From Chelativorans multitrophicus (lineage in GTDB: Bacteria > Pseudomonadota > Alphaproteobacteria > Rhizobiales > Rhizobiaceae), in NCBI RefSeq assembly GCF_011317445.1, contig NZ_JAAAPL010000001.1:124001-188000 (forward strand): a DNA stretch of 64,000 bases. Direction: 5' to 3'. How positions within the stretch are numbered: position 1 is the stretch's first letter; each line of letters starts with the position of its first letter. The notes under the pieces were generated by a model that was not told the DNA's origin, made no database searches, and was given only the letters and a program-made list of their open reading frames with translations. The translations under genes were made by a program, and so were the position numbers. Shown in pieces: positions 17,100 to 26,146 of the stretch.

Positions 17100-17825
17100 A
17101 TGCTTGGTGGCCAGGACGACGCCCTTCAAGCTGGGATCGTGGAAACTGTACGGAGCGCGAAGAATATTGAGGAGGCTATATTCTTATTGCGTGACGGCCT
17201 CGGCCTCGCGCATGTGAGCTTCCATCTGAATGTTTCCGGAGCAGCCCCGCTGGATTATCCCTATGTGAGGACGACTCTCCCCTCACAGTGGATCTCCCGC
17301 TACGTTCTGCGTACGTATGTCGGTCACGATCCGGTGATGCGCGAAGGCTTTTCATCCCTGCGCCCCTTTTCATGGCACGAGCTCGAAATGAGCGAAAAGG
17401 AGCGGGAGTTCATGGAGGATGCCCGTTCCCACGGTATCGGCGCCCAAGGCTATTCAATTCCGACGGTGGATCGGTTCTCCCGTCGCTCGCTTCTGTCGTT
17501 GACAGCCGATCTCGACCTTGGCCTCTGGGCGGGTTTCATCCGCCGGCATGCTTCATCAGTGATCGAAATTTCTCAGGTCTTGCACCAAAAGGCGCTTAAT
17601 GAACTGGGGATCGGTGAGCCGTCCGGCGCAACCTTGGCGCCGCGCGAGAGGGAATGCCTACTGTGGACCGCTCGAGGCAAGGATTCGAAGGATATCGCCG
17701 GGATTCTCGATCTGTCCGAGTATACGGTGCGCAGCTATTTGAGAACTGCGCGGCAAAAGCTGCAATGCAGAACGCTTTCACAGGCGGTGGCCACGGCCAC
17801 GCGGCAACGGATCATCGATCCCTAG
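17100..17825 (+). CDS. LuxR-family transcription regulator with autoinducer-binding domain
   Basis: A 241-residue quorum-sensing type regulator. The N-terminal ligand domain keeps the residues that contact acyl-homoserine lactone in TraR: W64, Y68, D77-P78, W92 and the glycine of GIGAQG (112-116). The C-terminal LuxR helix-turn-helix spans about 178-235 (LAPRERECLLWTARGK, then SEYTVRSYL). The frame opens at 17010, but ATG 17100 follows a GAGGG ribosome site and matches the usual length. No acyl-HSL synthase gene lies in the window, so it is a LuxR solo here. Related Brucella proteins are VjbR and BlxR; orthology is not tested. Confidence 0.9.
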   Translation: MLGGQDDALQAGIVETVRSAKNIEEAIFLLRDGLGLAHVSFHLNVSGAAPLDYPYVRTTLPSQWISRYVLRTYVGHDPVMREGFSSLRPFSWHELEMSEKEREFMEDARSHGIGAQGYSIPTVDRFSRRSLLSLTADLDLGLWAGFIRRHASSVIEISQVLHQKALNELGIGEPSGATLAPRERECLLWTARGKDSKDIAGILDLSEYTVRSYLRTARQKLQCRTLSQAVATATRQRIIDP

Positions 17826-18058
17826 ACCATCGGCATCGAGCCAAACGGCTCCGATTAATGCTTCTAAGAAACTTCGTCTTACTCAGCTTCTGGAGGTCAG
17901 TGGTCCTTCGAGCGGCATCGTGCATCCGCGCATATTCCGGCACCGTAATGCACCTCGGCGGCGTGGCCGGGCCCGCGCACAAGGCGCACAAATCGTTTAG
18001 GCGCTTGATCTCCGTCCCCGCCTTGCGCGGCCTGCGCCAGACGCAGCGGTATGACGCC

Positions 18059-19189
18059 CTAAAGCGCCGGCAAGTCGCCGCGCACCCACTCTTCCTGGAT
18101 TTCCGCCGTGCGTTCGCCCAGCCGGCCGGCTTCAATGGCGGCTCGGATGTCGGCCATCAGGCCCTGGTAATAGGCGAGATTGTTCCAGGTGAGCAGCATG
18201 CCGCCCAGCGCCTCGCCGGATTTCACCAGGTGATGCAGATAGGCGCGGGAATAATCACGCGCGGCCGGGCAATCGCTCTCCTCGTCCAACGGACGCGTGT
18301 CCTCCGCGTGGCGGGCGTTCTTCAGGTTGATTTTGCCGCGCCGGGTGAACGCAAGCCCATGGCGGCCCGCCCGGGTCGGCATCACGCAGTCGAACATGTC
18401 GATGCCGCGCGCAACGGACTTCAAGATGTCGTCGGGCGTGCCAACGCCCATCAGGTAACGCGGCTTGTTAGCCGGCAGCGCAGGGCAGGTTGCATCGAGA
18501 ATGTCGAGCATCACCTCCTGCGGCTCGCCCACCGCGAGCCCGCCCACGGCATAGCCTTTCAGCCCCATCGCAGCGAGCGCTTCGGCAGAGCGTAGCCGGA
18601 GCCGCCGGTTGTCTCCGCCCTGAACGATACCGAACATGGCCTTGCCCGGTTGATCGCCGAAAGCGATTTTGCAGCGTTCGGCCCAGCGCAGCGAAAGCTC
18701 CATCGCCCGCTCGATTTCCTTTTCCGGCGACGGCAGCGCGATGCACTCGTCGAGCTGCATCTGGATGTCGGAATCGAGCAGACCCTGGATCTCGATGGAC
18801 CGCTCGGGCGACATCTCGTGCACCTCGCCATCCACATGGGAGCGGAAGGTGACGCCCTCCTCCCTCACCTTGCGCAGGGCCGAAAGCGACATCACCTGGA
18901 AACCGCCGGAATCGGTTAGGATTGGATAAGGCCAGCGGGCAAATTCGTGCAGCCCGCCGAGCCGGGCCACGCGCTCGGCACCCGGTCGCAGCATGAGATG
19001 ATAGGTGTTGCCCAGGATAATGTCGGAGCCCAGCGCCCGCACCTGGTCCATATACATCGCCTTCACCGTGCCGCCGGTGCCTACGGGCATGAAGGCCGGC
19101 GTACGGATGTTGCCGCGCGGCATGGAGATTTCGCCGCGCCGCGCCTTGCCGTCGGTGGCGAGCACGCGGAAGGTAAAGGTGTCGCTCAC
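18059..19189 (-). CDS. tgt: tRNA-guanine(34) transglycosylase (TGT)
   Basis: Exchanges guanine 34 for preQ1 in tRNAs with GUN anticodons. The TIM-barrel enzyme has DSGGFQV (93-99), with D93 as the likely general base, GGLAVGE (216-222), and nucleophile D267 in [13 protein letters not shown]. The usual zinc motif C-x-C-x2-C plus His is degraded: the corresponding positions are S305, C307, A310 and N336. The family fold is otherwise intact and 376 residues is normal. The start overlaps the queA stop by 4 bases, linking the first two dedicated tRNA steps of queuosine synthesis. Confidence 0.96.
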   Translation of the reverse strand: MSDTFTFRVLATDGKARRGEISMPRGNIRTPAFMPVGTGGTVKAMYMDQVRALGSDIILGNTYHLMLRPGAERVARLGGLHEFARWPYPILTDSGGFQVMSLSALRKVREEGVTFRSHVDGEVHEMSPERSIEIQGLLDSDIQMQLDECIALPSPEKEIERAMELSLRWAERCKIAFGDQPGKAMFGIVQGGDNRRLRLRSAEALAAMGLKGYAVGGLAVGEPQEVMLDILDATCPALPANKPRYLMGVGTPDDILKSVARGIDMFDCVMPTRAGRHGLAFTRRGKINLKNARHAEDTRPLDEESDCPAARDYSRAYLHHLVKSGEALGGMLLTWNNLAYYQGLMADIRAAIEAGRLGERTAEIQEEWVRGDLPAL

Positions 19190-20262
19190 GTGTCTTCCCT
19201 GAAAAGCAGGCTGGAATCGCCGTAGGAGTAAAACCGGTAGCCCTGGTCGATGGCATGGCTGTAGGCGGATTTCATCGTCTCAAGCCCGCTGAAGGCCGAA
19301 ACCAGCATGAACAGGGTCGAGCGAGGCAGATGGAAGTTCGTCATCAGAATGTCAATCGCCCGGAAGCGGTAGCCGGGTGTGATGAAGATATCCGTCTCGC
19401 CGGACCAGGCCTTGAGCAGCCCCGAAGGCTCAGCCGCGCTTTCGAGCAGCCGGAGCGACGTCGTGCCCACGGCGATGATGCACCCGCCACGTGCACGCAC
19501 CGCGTTGAGCGCATCGGCCGTCATCCCGTCGACTTCGCCCCACTCGGCGTGCATCCTGTGAGCTTCCGTATCCTCCGCCTTCACCGGCAGGAAGGTCCCG
19601 GCGCCCACATGCAGCGTCACGAAATGCCGCTCGACGCCGATTGTATCGAGGGCTGAGAAGAGATCCGGCGTAAAATGGAGCCCGGCGGTGGGCGCCGCCA
19701 CTGCGCCTTCCTCGCGCGCGTAGATGGTCTGGTAATCGGCGCGGTCGCGCTCGTCGTCAGGCCGCTTCGAGGCGATATAAGGCGGCAGCGGCACATGGCC
19801 GGCCGCCGCGATCGCCTCGTCGAGAACCGGCCCGGAGAAATCGAAAACGAGCAGCGCCTCTCCACCCTCGCCTTTTTCCGCCACCGTCGCATCCAGTGAA
19901 CCCAGAAAACAGCTTTCGCCATCATGGCCGAACTGGATGCGCTCGCCCACCGCCACCCGCTTGGCGGGCTTCAGGAATGCCTTCCAGCGGTCCGGGCCGG
20001 CGCGCATATGCAGCGTCGCTTCGATTTGCGCGACCGTCTCGCCGCGCCGGCGAATGCCTGAAAGCCGGGCCGGGATCACCTTCGTATCGTTAAAGACGAG
20101 CGCATCGCCCGGCCGCAAAAACTGCGGCAGGTCACGCACGATGCAATCTTCCAGAGGTTTCCCCGGCCGCACGACGAGCATACGGGCTGAATCGCGCGGG
20201 CTTGCGGGCCTCAGCGCGATCCGTTCTTCTGGAAGATCGAAGTCGAAGAGATCGACACGCAT
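19186..20262 (-). CDS. queA: S-adenosylmethionine:tRNA ribosyltransferase-isomerase
   Basis: Transfers and isomerises the ribosyl group of SAM onto preQ1-modified tRNA to give epoxyqueuosine. 358 residues, full length. Recognised by the N-terminal [19 protein letters not shown] segment, [12 protein letters not shown] (about 55-66), the central PTAGLHFT motif, and [12 protein letters not shown]. It directly precedes tgt with a 4-base overlap and follows two cyclophilin genes and coaD on the same strand. Confidence 0.97.
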   Translation of the reverse strand: MRVDLFDFDLPEERIALRPASPRDSARMLVVRPGKPLEDCIVRDLPQFLRPGDALVFNDTKVIPARLSGIRRRGETVAQIEATLHMRAGPDRWKAFLKPAKRVAVGERIQFGHDGESCFLGSLDATVAEKGEGGEALLVFDFSGPVLDEAIAAAGHVPLPPYIASKRPDDERDRADYQTIYAREEGAVAAPTAGLHFTPDLFSALDTIGVERHFVTLHVGAGTFLPVKAEDTEAHRMHAEWGEVDGMTADALNAVRARGGCIIAVGTTSLRLLESAAEPSGLLKAWSGETDIFITPGYRFRAIDILMTNFHLPRSTLFMLVSAFSGLETMKSAYSHAIDQGYRFYSYGDSSLLFREDT

Positions 20263-20275
20263 GGGTGAGCGAAAG

Positions 20276-20330
20276 AGCGAATAGTGAGTTGCGAATAGTG
20301 CAGCCTACTCGTCCCCACCCGCTATTCGCT
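20276..20330. repeat. Short interspersed GCGAATAG-type repeat with inverted arms
   Basis: GCGAATAG occurs twice (from 20277 and from 20291) and its complement CTATTCGC once (20322-20329). AGCGAATAG (20276-20284) and CTATTCGCT (20322-20330) can pair over 9 bp. It lies between the queA start and the upstream cyclophilin gene. It resembles small intergenic heptamer or octamer repeats seen in other alphaproteobacterial chromosomes and could give an intercistronic hairpin. Confidence 0.55.
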
Positions 20331-20345
20331 ACTCCCTAACTGCTT

Positions 20346-20822
20346 CTACGCAATATCCGCCGCCACCCGCATCGAGACGATCGAATCCGGATCGCGCACG
20401 GGCTCGCCGCGCTTGATCTTGTCGATATTGTCCATGCCCTCGACTACCTGGCCCCAGACGGAATATTGCTTGTTGAGCCAGGGCGCCTCCCCGAAGCAGA
20501 TGAAGAACTGCGAGTTGGCGGAGTTGGGGTTCTGCGAGCGGGCCATGGAGCAGGTGCCGCGCACATGCGGCACGTTCGAGAACTCGGCCTTGAGGTCCGG
20601 TTTGTCGGAACCGCCCATGCCGGTGCCCGTGGGGTCGCCCGTCTGAGCCATGAAGCCGTCGATCACGCGGTGGAAGACAATCCCGTCGTAAAATCCCTCG
20701 CGGGCCAGCTCCTTGATGCGCGCCACATGGGCGGGCGCCACATCCGGGAATAGCTCAATCACCACATTGCCCTTGGTCGTCTCCATGACGATTGTGTTTT
20801 CCGGGTCTTTCTTTTTAGTCAT
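20346..20822 (-). CDS. Cytoplasmic cyclophilin-type peptidylprolyl isomerase
   Basis: Catalyses cis-trans isomerisation of X-Pro bonds. 158 residues with no signal peptide. Core motifs are FYDGIVFHRVIDGFMAQTGD, with the catalytic Arg in FHRV, the GTCSMARSQNPNSANSQFFI segment, and WLNKQYSVWGQVVEGMD. Its paralogue with a signal peptide lies immediately upstream, so the cell gets a cytoplasmic and an exported copy from one locus. Confidence 0.95.
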   Translation of the reverse strand: MTKKKDPENTIVMETTKGNVVIELFPDVAPAHVARIKELAREGFYDGIVFHRVIDGFMAQTGDPTGTGMGGSDKPDLKAEFSNVPHVRGTCSMARSQNPNSANSQFFICFGEAPWLNKQYSVWGQVVEGMDNIDKIKRGEPVRDPDSIVSMRVAADIA

Positions 20823-20845
20823 GAGACGCCTCTCTTCTGTCGTTT

Positions 20846-21427
20846 CTATTCGTCTGCCGCGATCCGCACGCTCAGCATGCGATCGGGATCCTGCACCAGC
20901 CCGTTCGCCGCCGGATCGCCCTTCTTGATGTTGTCGACGAGCTCCATGCCCGTTTCCACCTGCCCTACCACAGTGTAGGCGCCGTTCAGATGCGATGCCG
21001 GTGCGAACATGATGAAAAACTGCGAGTTGGCTGAGTTGGGATCCTGCGATCGCGCCATGCCGACCGTACCACGATCAAAGGCGGTGTTGGTGAACTCGGC
21101 CGGCAGGTCCGGCAGGTCCGAGCCGCCGGTGCCCGCGCGCTCAGCGCTGAAGCCGTCTTCCAGATCGCCGAACTGGACGTCGCCCGTCTGCGCCATGAAG
21201 CCGTCGATCACGCGGTGGAAGGCGACATTGTCATAGGCGCCCTGGCGCACAAGCGTCTTGATCTGCTCCACGTGCTTGGGCGCGAGGTCGGGCCGCAGCC
21301 CGATCACCACATCGCCATCCTTGAGCTTGATGATCATCGTGTTTTCGGGTTCCGCGGCAAGTGCGGCGGAGCCGAAGGCCAAAACGGCGGCAACGCAAAG
21401 AGGTGCAAAGCGAGAAAAAGGGCGCAT
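20846..21427 (-). CDS. Exported cyclophilin-type peptidylprolyl isomerase
   Basis: Periplasmic partner of the previous enzyme, 193 residues from ATG 21427 (a TTG one codon upstream is less likely; GGGAGAG precedes the ATG). The signal peptide is MRPFSRFAPLCVAAVLAFGS with an Ala-rich cleavage zone. The cyclophilin core has AYDNVAFHRVIDGFMAQTGD and GTVGMARSQDPNSANSQFFI. A short insert (GDLEDGFSAERAGTGG) after the catalytic strand is absent from the cytoplasmic copy. Sits between coaD and the cytoplasmic paralogue with short gaps, as in one operon. Confidence 0.95.
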   Translation of the reverse strand: MRPFSRFAPLCVAAVLAFGSAALAAEPENTMIIKLKDGDVVIGLRPDLAPKHVEQIKTLVRQGAYDNVAFHRVIDGFMAQTGDVQFGDLEDGFSAERAGTGGSDLPDLPAEFTNTAFDRGTVGMARSQDPNSANSQFFIMFAPASHLNGAYTVVGQVETGMELVDNIKKGDPAANGLVQDPDRMLSVRIAADE

Positions 21428-21441
21428 CAAATCTCTCCCGG

Positions 21442-21942
21442 TTAGGCTGAAAATTTTTCTTTCAGGGCCGCCGCCACGACGGCCGGCACGAAAGGCGCGA
21501 CATTGCCGCCCATGGATGCGATCTGCCGCACGAGCGTAGCCGTGACGGTGCGGACCGATGGGCTCGCCGGCAGAAAAACCGTGAGCAGCTCCGGCGCCAT
21601 GGTCTGGTTCATGCCCGCCATCTGCATCTCGTAGTCGAGGTCCGTGCCGTCACGCAGGCCGCGGATCATGATCGAAGCACCGTGGACGCGCGCAGCATCG
21701 ATGACCAGATTATCGAAAGCCACCACCTTGATGCGGCCGCCATCGGCGCCCAGCTCATCCTTGGCCGAGCGCTCGATCAGGGCAACGCGCTCGCCATACG
21801 AAAAGAGCGGCTTTTTGCCCGGGTGAATGCCGATGCCGATCACCACGGTATCAGCAAGTTCCAACGCCCCCTTCAGAACGTCGAGGTGGCCGTTGGTAAG
21901 CGGATCGAAGGAGCCGGCATAAAAGGCGGTGCGATCAGTCAT
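21442..21942 (-). CDS. coaD: Phosphopantetheine adenylyltransferase
   Basis: Makes dephospho-CoA from 4'-phosphopantetheine and ATP, the fourth step of CoA synthesis. The nucleotidyltransferase motif TNGH is at 16-19 in [15 protein letters not shown]; the later [10 protein letters not shown] segment matches the conserved C-terminal signature. 166 residues, normal. It lies 14 bases upstream of the exported cyclophilin gene. Confidence 0.97.
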   Translation of the reverse strand: MTDRTAFYAGSFDPLTNGHLDVLKGALELADTVVIGIGIHPGKKPLFSYGERVALIERSAKDELGADGGRIKVVAFDNLVIDAARVHGASIMIRGLRDGTDLDYEMQMAGMNQTMAPELLTVFLPASPSVRTVTATLVRQIASMGGNVAPFVPAVVAAALKEKFSA

Positions 21943-21990
21943 GGGCGGCTTCTAACGCTCCTATCAAGGGAAGGCAATTCGCTTCTCGGC

Positions 21991-22605
21991 TTATCGCCTC
22001 GAGAGCGCAAGCCACAGTCCGCCACTGATGAGACAGGTGCCGGAGATGCGCTCCGCAAGTCTCACCCGTGCCTTGGTTAGTTTCGCACCCGCTCCGCCCG
22101 CCGCAAAGGCATAAAAGGAATCGGATACGGCCGCGATGAACATGAAAATGGCGCCCAGGAACAGGGCCTGCCACGCCGTGCCATTTGCGGGATTGATGAA
22201 CTGTGGAATGAAGGCGCCGAAGAATATGAGGGTCTTCGGGTTCGACCAGAAAACCACGAAGCCCTGCAGGATCAGCGAGCCGTCCCCACGCGGCGGCGCC
22301 TCGGCCATACCCAGCGAGCCGTCGGAGCGCCACATGCGAATGCCGATCCAGATGAGATAGGCGGCCCCCAGCAGCCGCACGACCTCGAAGAGATTGCCCA
22401 TGCCGGCCACAATGGCCTTGAGGCCCAGCGCCAGCACTCCGAGCATGGATGCGAGGCCAATCTGGGTGCCCAGCACATTGAGCAGCCCTGCCCTTGCACC
22501 ATGCCGTATGGAATTGGCGATGATCACCGTCACCGTCGGGCCGGGCACGATGATAATCGCGATGCAGGCAAGCGTGTAGGAGAGCAGCGCAGTGGTTTCC
22601 GGCAT
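21991..22605 (-). CDS. LysE/RhtB family amino acid exporter
   Basis: Inner-membrane efflux protein, 204 residues, about six transmembrane helices. The family motif near the N-terminus is IIIVPGPTVTVII, followed by the GARAGLLNVLGTQIG loop and the FVVFWSNPKTLIFF segment. The start is ATG 22605 because CGGAGG lies about 7 bases upstream; a frame with a longer N-terminus starting at 22647 has no such support. The substrate is unknown; the family exports Lys, Arg, Thr, homoserine or other amino acids. Confidence 0.93.
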   Translation of the reverse strand: MPETTALLSYTLACIAIIIVPGPTVTVIIANSIRHGARAGLLNVLGTQIGLASMLGVLALGLKAIVAGMGNLFEVVRLLGAAYLIWIGIRMWRSDGSLGMAEAPPRGDGSLILQGFVVFWSNPKTLIFFGAFIPQFINPANGTAWQALFLGAIFMFIAAVSDSFYAFAAGGAGAKLTKARVRLAERISGTCLISGGLWLALSRR

Positions 22606-22786
22606 TTCAGTGCCTCCGTGACGATCGAAGCAAAGCCATAGCCGCACCGCCTTGGCAAGGTAGAATTCTAAACACGGCCTGAACGGAATATTCAGGCGAG
22701 GTTCTTATGGAATCCGGCAGACAAGTGGCGACAGGCAGTGAACCAAACCGCCTTCTCATCGTTAACACTGCCAAGGAGGCAGTCCG

Positions 22787-22921
22787 ATGCTGATATTCAC
22801 GCTCGCAGCCGCCATGACGGTCGCCATGCTCATCGCCACCGCTCTTGGCCTTCATCAGGAAGCCCAGCGCGTCAAGCTGGAGAACCGGGTTCAGAAAGAC
22901 CGCTACCCCTTCCGCCGATAA
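22787..22921 (+). CDS. 44-residue single-pass membrane peptide, function unknown
   Basis: A complete short gene with a strong ribosome site (AAGGAGG at 22773-22779, 7 bases before the ATG). The product begins MLIFTLAAAMTVAMLIATA, one likely membrane helix, then a charged tail (LENRVQKDRYPFRR). It diverges from the LysE gene across about 180 bases and converges on gyrA, stopping 21 bases before it. I do not recognise the family. The near-ideal ribosome site is the main reason to call it real. Confidence 0.7.
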   Translation: MLIFTLAAAMTVAMLIATALGLHQEAQRVKLENRVQKDRYPFRR

Positions 22922-22942
22922 ATCTTCCAGGGCAGGCGGCGC

Positions 22943-25732
22943 TTATTCGGCGCCGCCTTCGCCCTCCGAATCTGCTGGCGGGATCTCCCCGGCCCCTTCC
23001 GGAACCGCAGCGTCCTCCTCCCCATTCTGGGGCTCGGAAATACGGTCAACGGAAACCACCCGTTCGCCGTCGGCCGTGTTGAAGATCGTGACCCCCTTGG
23101 TGGCGCGGCTGGCGATGCGGATGCCCGTCACCGGCACCCGGATGATCTGGCCCGCATTGCTCACCAGCATGATCTGGTCTTCCGGCGCGACCGGGAAGGC
23201 CGCGATCAGCGAGCCGATCTCTTCGCGCTTCGATACGTCCGTCGCGCGGATACCCTTGCCGCCGCGGCCGATGACCCTGAAATCGTAGGACGAGGAACGC
23301 TTGCCGTAGCCGTATTCGCTGACGGTGAGCACGAACTGCTCGCGCGCCTTGAGCTCTTCGTAACGCTCTGGCGAAAGCACAGTTTCCTCGCCCACCTCTT
23401 CATTGGTCAGCGCGATCTCTTCCTCGTCGCTGCCATTGGAGAGCCTGCGCTCAGCCGCGGCCTGCTTGAGATAAGCCGCGCGTTCGGCGGGCGTCGCGTC
23501 CACATGGCCGACGATTGCCATGGAGATCACCTTGTCGCCGTCGGGAAGGTTGATGCCGCGCACGCCGATCGAATTGCGCCCGGCGAACACGCGCACATCC
23601 GTGACGGGGAAGCGGATGCACTGGCCCGAGGCGGCCGTAAGCAACACGTCGTCATCTTCCGTGCAGGTGAAGACGGCGAGGATCTCGTCGCCCTCCTCGT
23701 CCAGTTTCATGGCGATCTTGCCGTTGCGGTTCACCTGCGTGAAGTCGGACAGCTTGTTGCGCCTGACGGTTCCCCGCGTGGTGGCGAACATCACGTCCAG
23801 CGCGGCCCAGCTCTCTTCATCCTCCGGCAGCGGCATGATTGAAGTGATGCGCTCACCCTCCACAAGTGGAAGCATGTTGCGCAGGAATTTCCCGACCGAT
23901 TGCGGTGTTCCGACGGGGAGCCGCCAGACCTTTTCCTTGTAGACGATGCCGCGGGAGGAGAAGAAGAGGATCGGCGTATGCGTGTTGGCCACGAAAAGCC
24001 GGGTAACGAAATCCTCGTCCTTGGTCGACATGCCCGAGCGGCCTTTGCCGCCGCGCGCCTGCGCCCGGTAGATCGAGAGCGGCACCCGCTTGATGTAGCC
24101 CTTATGGGTAACGGTGACGACCATGTCCTCGCGCGGGATCAGGTCCTCGTCCTCCATGTCCGCCCCGCCCTCGGTGATCTCGGTGCGGCGGGGCGTGCCG
24201 AACTCGTCGCGCACGGCGATGAGCTCGTCCTTGACGATGCCCTGGACGCGCGCCCGCGACGACAGGATGTCAAGATAGTCCTGGATCTCGGCGCCGATCT
24301 TGTTCAATTCGTCGGCGATCTCGTCGCGCCCGAGCGCCGTCAGCCTCTGCAGGCGGAGGTCGAGGATGGCGCGGGCCTGCTCCTCGGAAAGGTTGTAGGT
24401 GCCATCGTCGTTGATCTTGTGGCGCGGGTCGGCGATCAGCAGGATGAGCGATTCCACATCCTGCGCCGGCCAGCGCCGTTCCATCAACTGCTCGCGCGCC
24501 GTTTGCGGATCGGGGGCGCGGCGGATGAGCTGGATGACCTCGTCGATATTGGCGACGGCGATCGCCAGGCCGACGAGCACATGCGCCCGCTCGCGCACCT
24601 TGCGCAGCAGGTATTTCGTGCGGCGGGTCACCACCTCCTCGCGGAAGGCCACGAAGGCCCTCAGCATATCGAGAAGGTTCATCACCTCTGGCTTGCCGCC
24701 ATTGAGCGCCACCATATTGGCGCCAAAGGAGGTTTGCAGCGGCGTGAAGCGGTAAAGCTGGTTTAGGATGACCTCGGCGTTGGCGTCGCGCTTGAGCTCG
24801 ATCACCACGCGGTAGCCCTGCCGGTCGCTCTCGTCGCGGATGTCGGAGATGCCCTCGATGCGCTTCTCGCGCACGAGCTCTGCCATCTTCTCGATCATCT
24901 GCGCCTTATTCACCTGGTAAGGCACTTCAGTGATGATGATGGCCTCGCGCTCATTGCGGATCTGCTCGATCGAGGTCTTGCCGCGCATAACAACGGAGCC
25001 GCGGCCGGTGGCATAAGCGCTATGGATGCCGGAGCGGCCAAGAATAATGCCGCCGGTCGGGAAATCAGGCCCGGGAATGATCTCCAGAAGCTGTGGAAGC
25101 TGCAGCGCCGGATTGTCGATCAGCGCCACGCAGCCGTTCACCACCTCGGACAGGTTGTGCGGCGGGATGTTGGTTGCCATGCCCACGGCAATGCCGCCGG
25201 AGCCGTTGACCAGCAGATTGGGAAAGCGCGCCGGCAGGATGCGCGGCTCGCTGCCTGTCCCGTCATAGGTATCCTGGAAATCGACGGTATCCTTGTCGAT
25301 ATCCTCAAGCAGCTCGTGAGCGACCTTGGTCAACCGCGCTTCTGTATAACGCATGGCCGCCGGCGGATCGCCGTCGATGGATCCGAAATTGCCCTGCCCG
25401 TCTATCAGCGGAACGCGCATGGACCAGTCCTGCGCCATGCGCACGAGCGCATCATAGATCGAGGCATCGCCGTGCGGGTGGTATTTACCCATCACGTCAG
25501 CCACCGGACGCGCCGATTTCACATATTTGCGGTTCCAGTGATAGCCGCTCTCATAGGAGGCGTAGAGGATGCGCCGGTGAACGGGCTTCAGGCCGTCGCG
25601 CACGTCCGGCAGCGCACGTGAAACGATCACGCTCATGGCGTAATCGAGATAGGAGCGCTGCATTTCCTCGATGATCGAGATCGGTTCGATGTCGTCGGGC
25701 TCGTCCGGCCCGCGCGTCGTCTGGTCAGTCAA
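22943..25732 (-). CDS. gyrA: DNA gyrase subunit A
   Basis: Type II topoisomerase subunit that cuts and rejoins DNA to introduce negative supercoils. The catalytic tyrosine is Y129 in [10 protein letters not shown]. The quinolone-determining region reads [15 protein letters not shown] (83-97): the position equivalent to E. coli Ser83 is Ala90, while Asp94 (E. coli Asp87) is kept. The C-terminal wrapping domain has the GyrA box as ARGGKGRSG. The tail after about 900 is acidic. 929 residues, full length. The separate gyrB gene is not in the window. Confidence 0.98.
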   Translation of the reverse strand: MTDQTTRGPDEPDDIEPISIIEEMQRSYLDYAMSVIVSRALPDVRDGLKPVHRRILYASYESGYHWNRKYVKSARPVADVMGKYHPHGDASIYDALVRMAQDWSMRVPLIDGQGNFGSIDGDPPAAMRYTEARLTKVAHELLEDIDKDTVDFQDTYDGTGSEPRILPARFPNLLVNGSGGIAVGMATNIPPHNLSEVVNGCVALIDNPALQLPQLLEIIPGPDFPTGGIILGRSGIHSAYATGRGSVVMRGKTSIEQIRNEREAIIITEVPYQVNKAQMIEKMAELVREKRIEGISDIRDESDRQGYRVVIELKRDANAEVILNQLYRFTPLQTSFGANMVALNGGKPEVMNLLDMLRAFVAFREEVVTRRTKYLLRKVRERAHVLVGLAIAVANIDEVIQLIRRAPDPQTAREQLMERRWPAQDVESLILLIADPRHKINDDGTYNLSEEQARAILDLRLQRLTALGRDEIADELNKIGAEIQDYLDILSSRARVQGIVKDELIAVRDEFGTPRRTEITEGGADMEDEDLIPREDMVVTVTHKGYIKRVPLSIYRAQARGGKGRSGMSTKDEDFVTRLFVANTHTPILFFSSRGIVYKEKVWRLPVGTPQSVGKFLRNMLPLVEGERITSIMPLPEDEESWAALDVMFATTRGTVRRNKLSDFTQVNRNGKIAMKLDEEGDEILAVFTCTEDDDVLLTAASGQCIRFPVTDVRVFAGRNSIGVRGINLPDGDKVISMAIVGHVDATPAERAAYLKQAAAERRLSNGSDEEEIALTNEEVGEETVLSPERYEELKAREQFVLTVSEYGYGKRSSSYDFRVIGRGGKGIRATDVSKREEIGSLIAAFPVAPEDQIMLVSNAGQIIRVPVTGIRIASRATKGVTIFNTADGERVVSVDRISEPQNGEEDAAVPEGAGEIPPADSEGEGGAE

Positions 25733-26146
25733 AACAGATCACTTTGGTTAAAGAATCATACGCTTCTTATATAGGAAGCGCAGCGGATACTCCAACTGCC
25801 GGAGTCGATATTAACGGAGATTTTATCTCTATTTTTCAATTGGATACGAAAGTGATTTCGCATCTGCAACAAAATATGACGAAAAGGAGCGTGGCCGGGC
25901 GGGAAGATGTTTTCTTGAGGAGACAAACGATGTCCGCTCCATGTTGCGCGCGCCGGCCGACAGAGCCTTCTCATGGATGGATCGACCCTTCCTGCCGGAG
26001 CCGGTTCGGGTTCAAGGTCAGCCGGGTTTCCGCCGGCGGGCGACCACTTTATCAAAGGACTTGCCCAACATTCCGCATCGCGCTGCACCGCGCCGCCGGA
26101 CGAGAAACAGAGCTGTTCAATCCAGCGATGAACGGCTCTAATTTGA
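25733..26146. other. Intergenic region upstream of gyrA and marC
   Basis: About 410 bases between divergent genes. The first 140 bases are AT-rich and hold the likely gyrA promoter. The remainder has normal GC and no convincing gene; a plus-strand frame across it (25744-26223) lacks a ribosome site, has no family features and overlaps the MarC start. Confidence 0.5.
25769..25774 (-). promoter_or_regulatory. Candidate gyrA -10 element (CTATAT)
   Basis: On the minus strand CTATAT lies 36-42 bases before the gyrA ATG, which would give a 5' leader of about 30 bases. It matches the rhizobial -10 consensus. The -35 region is poor: TTGGAG lies 15 bases upstream. The element sits inside a small inverted repeat (CGCTTC...GAAGCG, 25761-25780). 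Supercoil-sensitive gyrase promoters often have imperfect -35 boxes, but that is inference here. Confidence 0.4.

Noticed and set aside
17812-18135. Minus-strand 107-codon frame downstream of tgt
   Set aside because: It overlaps the end of tgt by 77 bases and has no ribosome site; the Cys-rich CALCAGPATPPRC stretch caught my eye, but I recognise no family. The 230-base gap is left unassigned.
23900-24766. 288-codon plus-strand frame inside gyrA
   Set aside because: Typical antisense shadow of a high-GC gene; gyrA is unquestionable.
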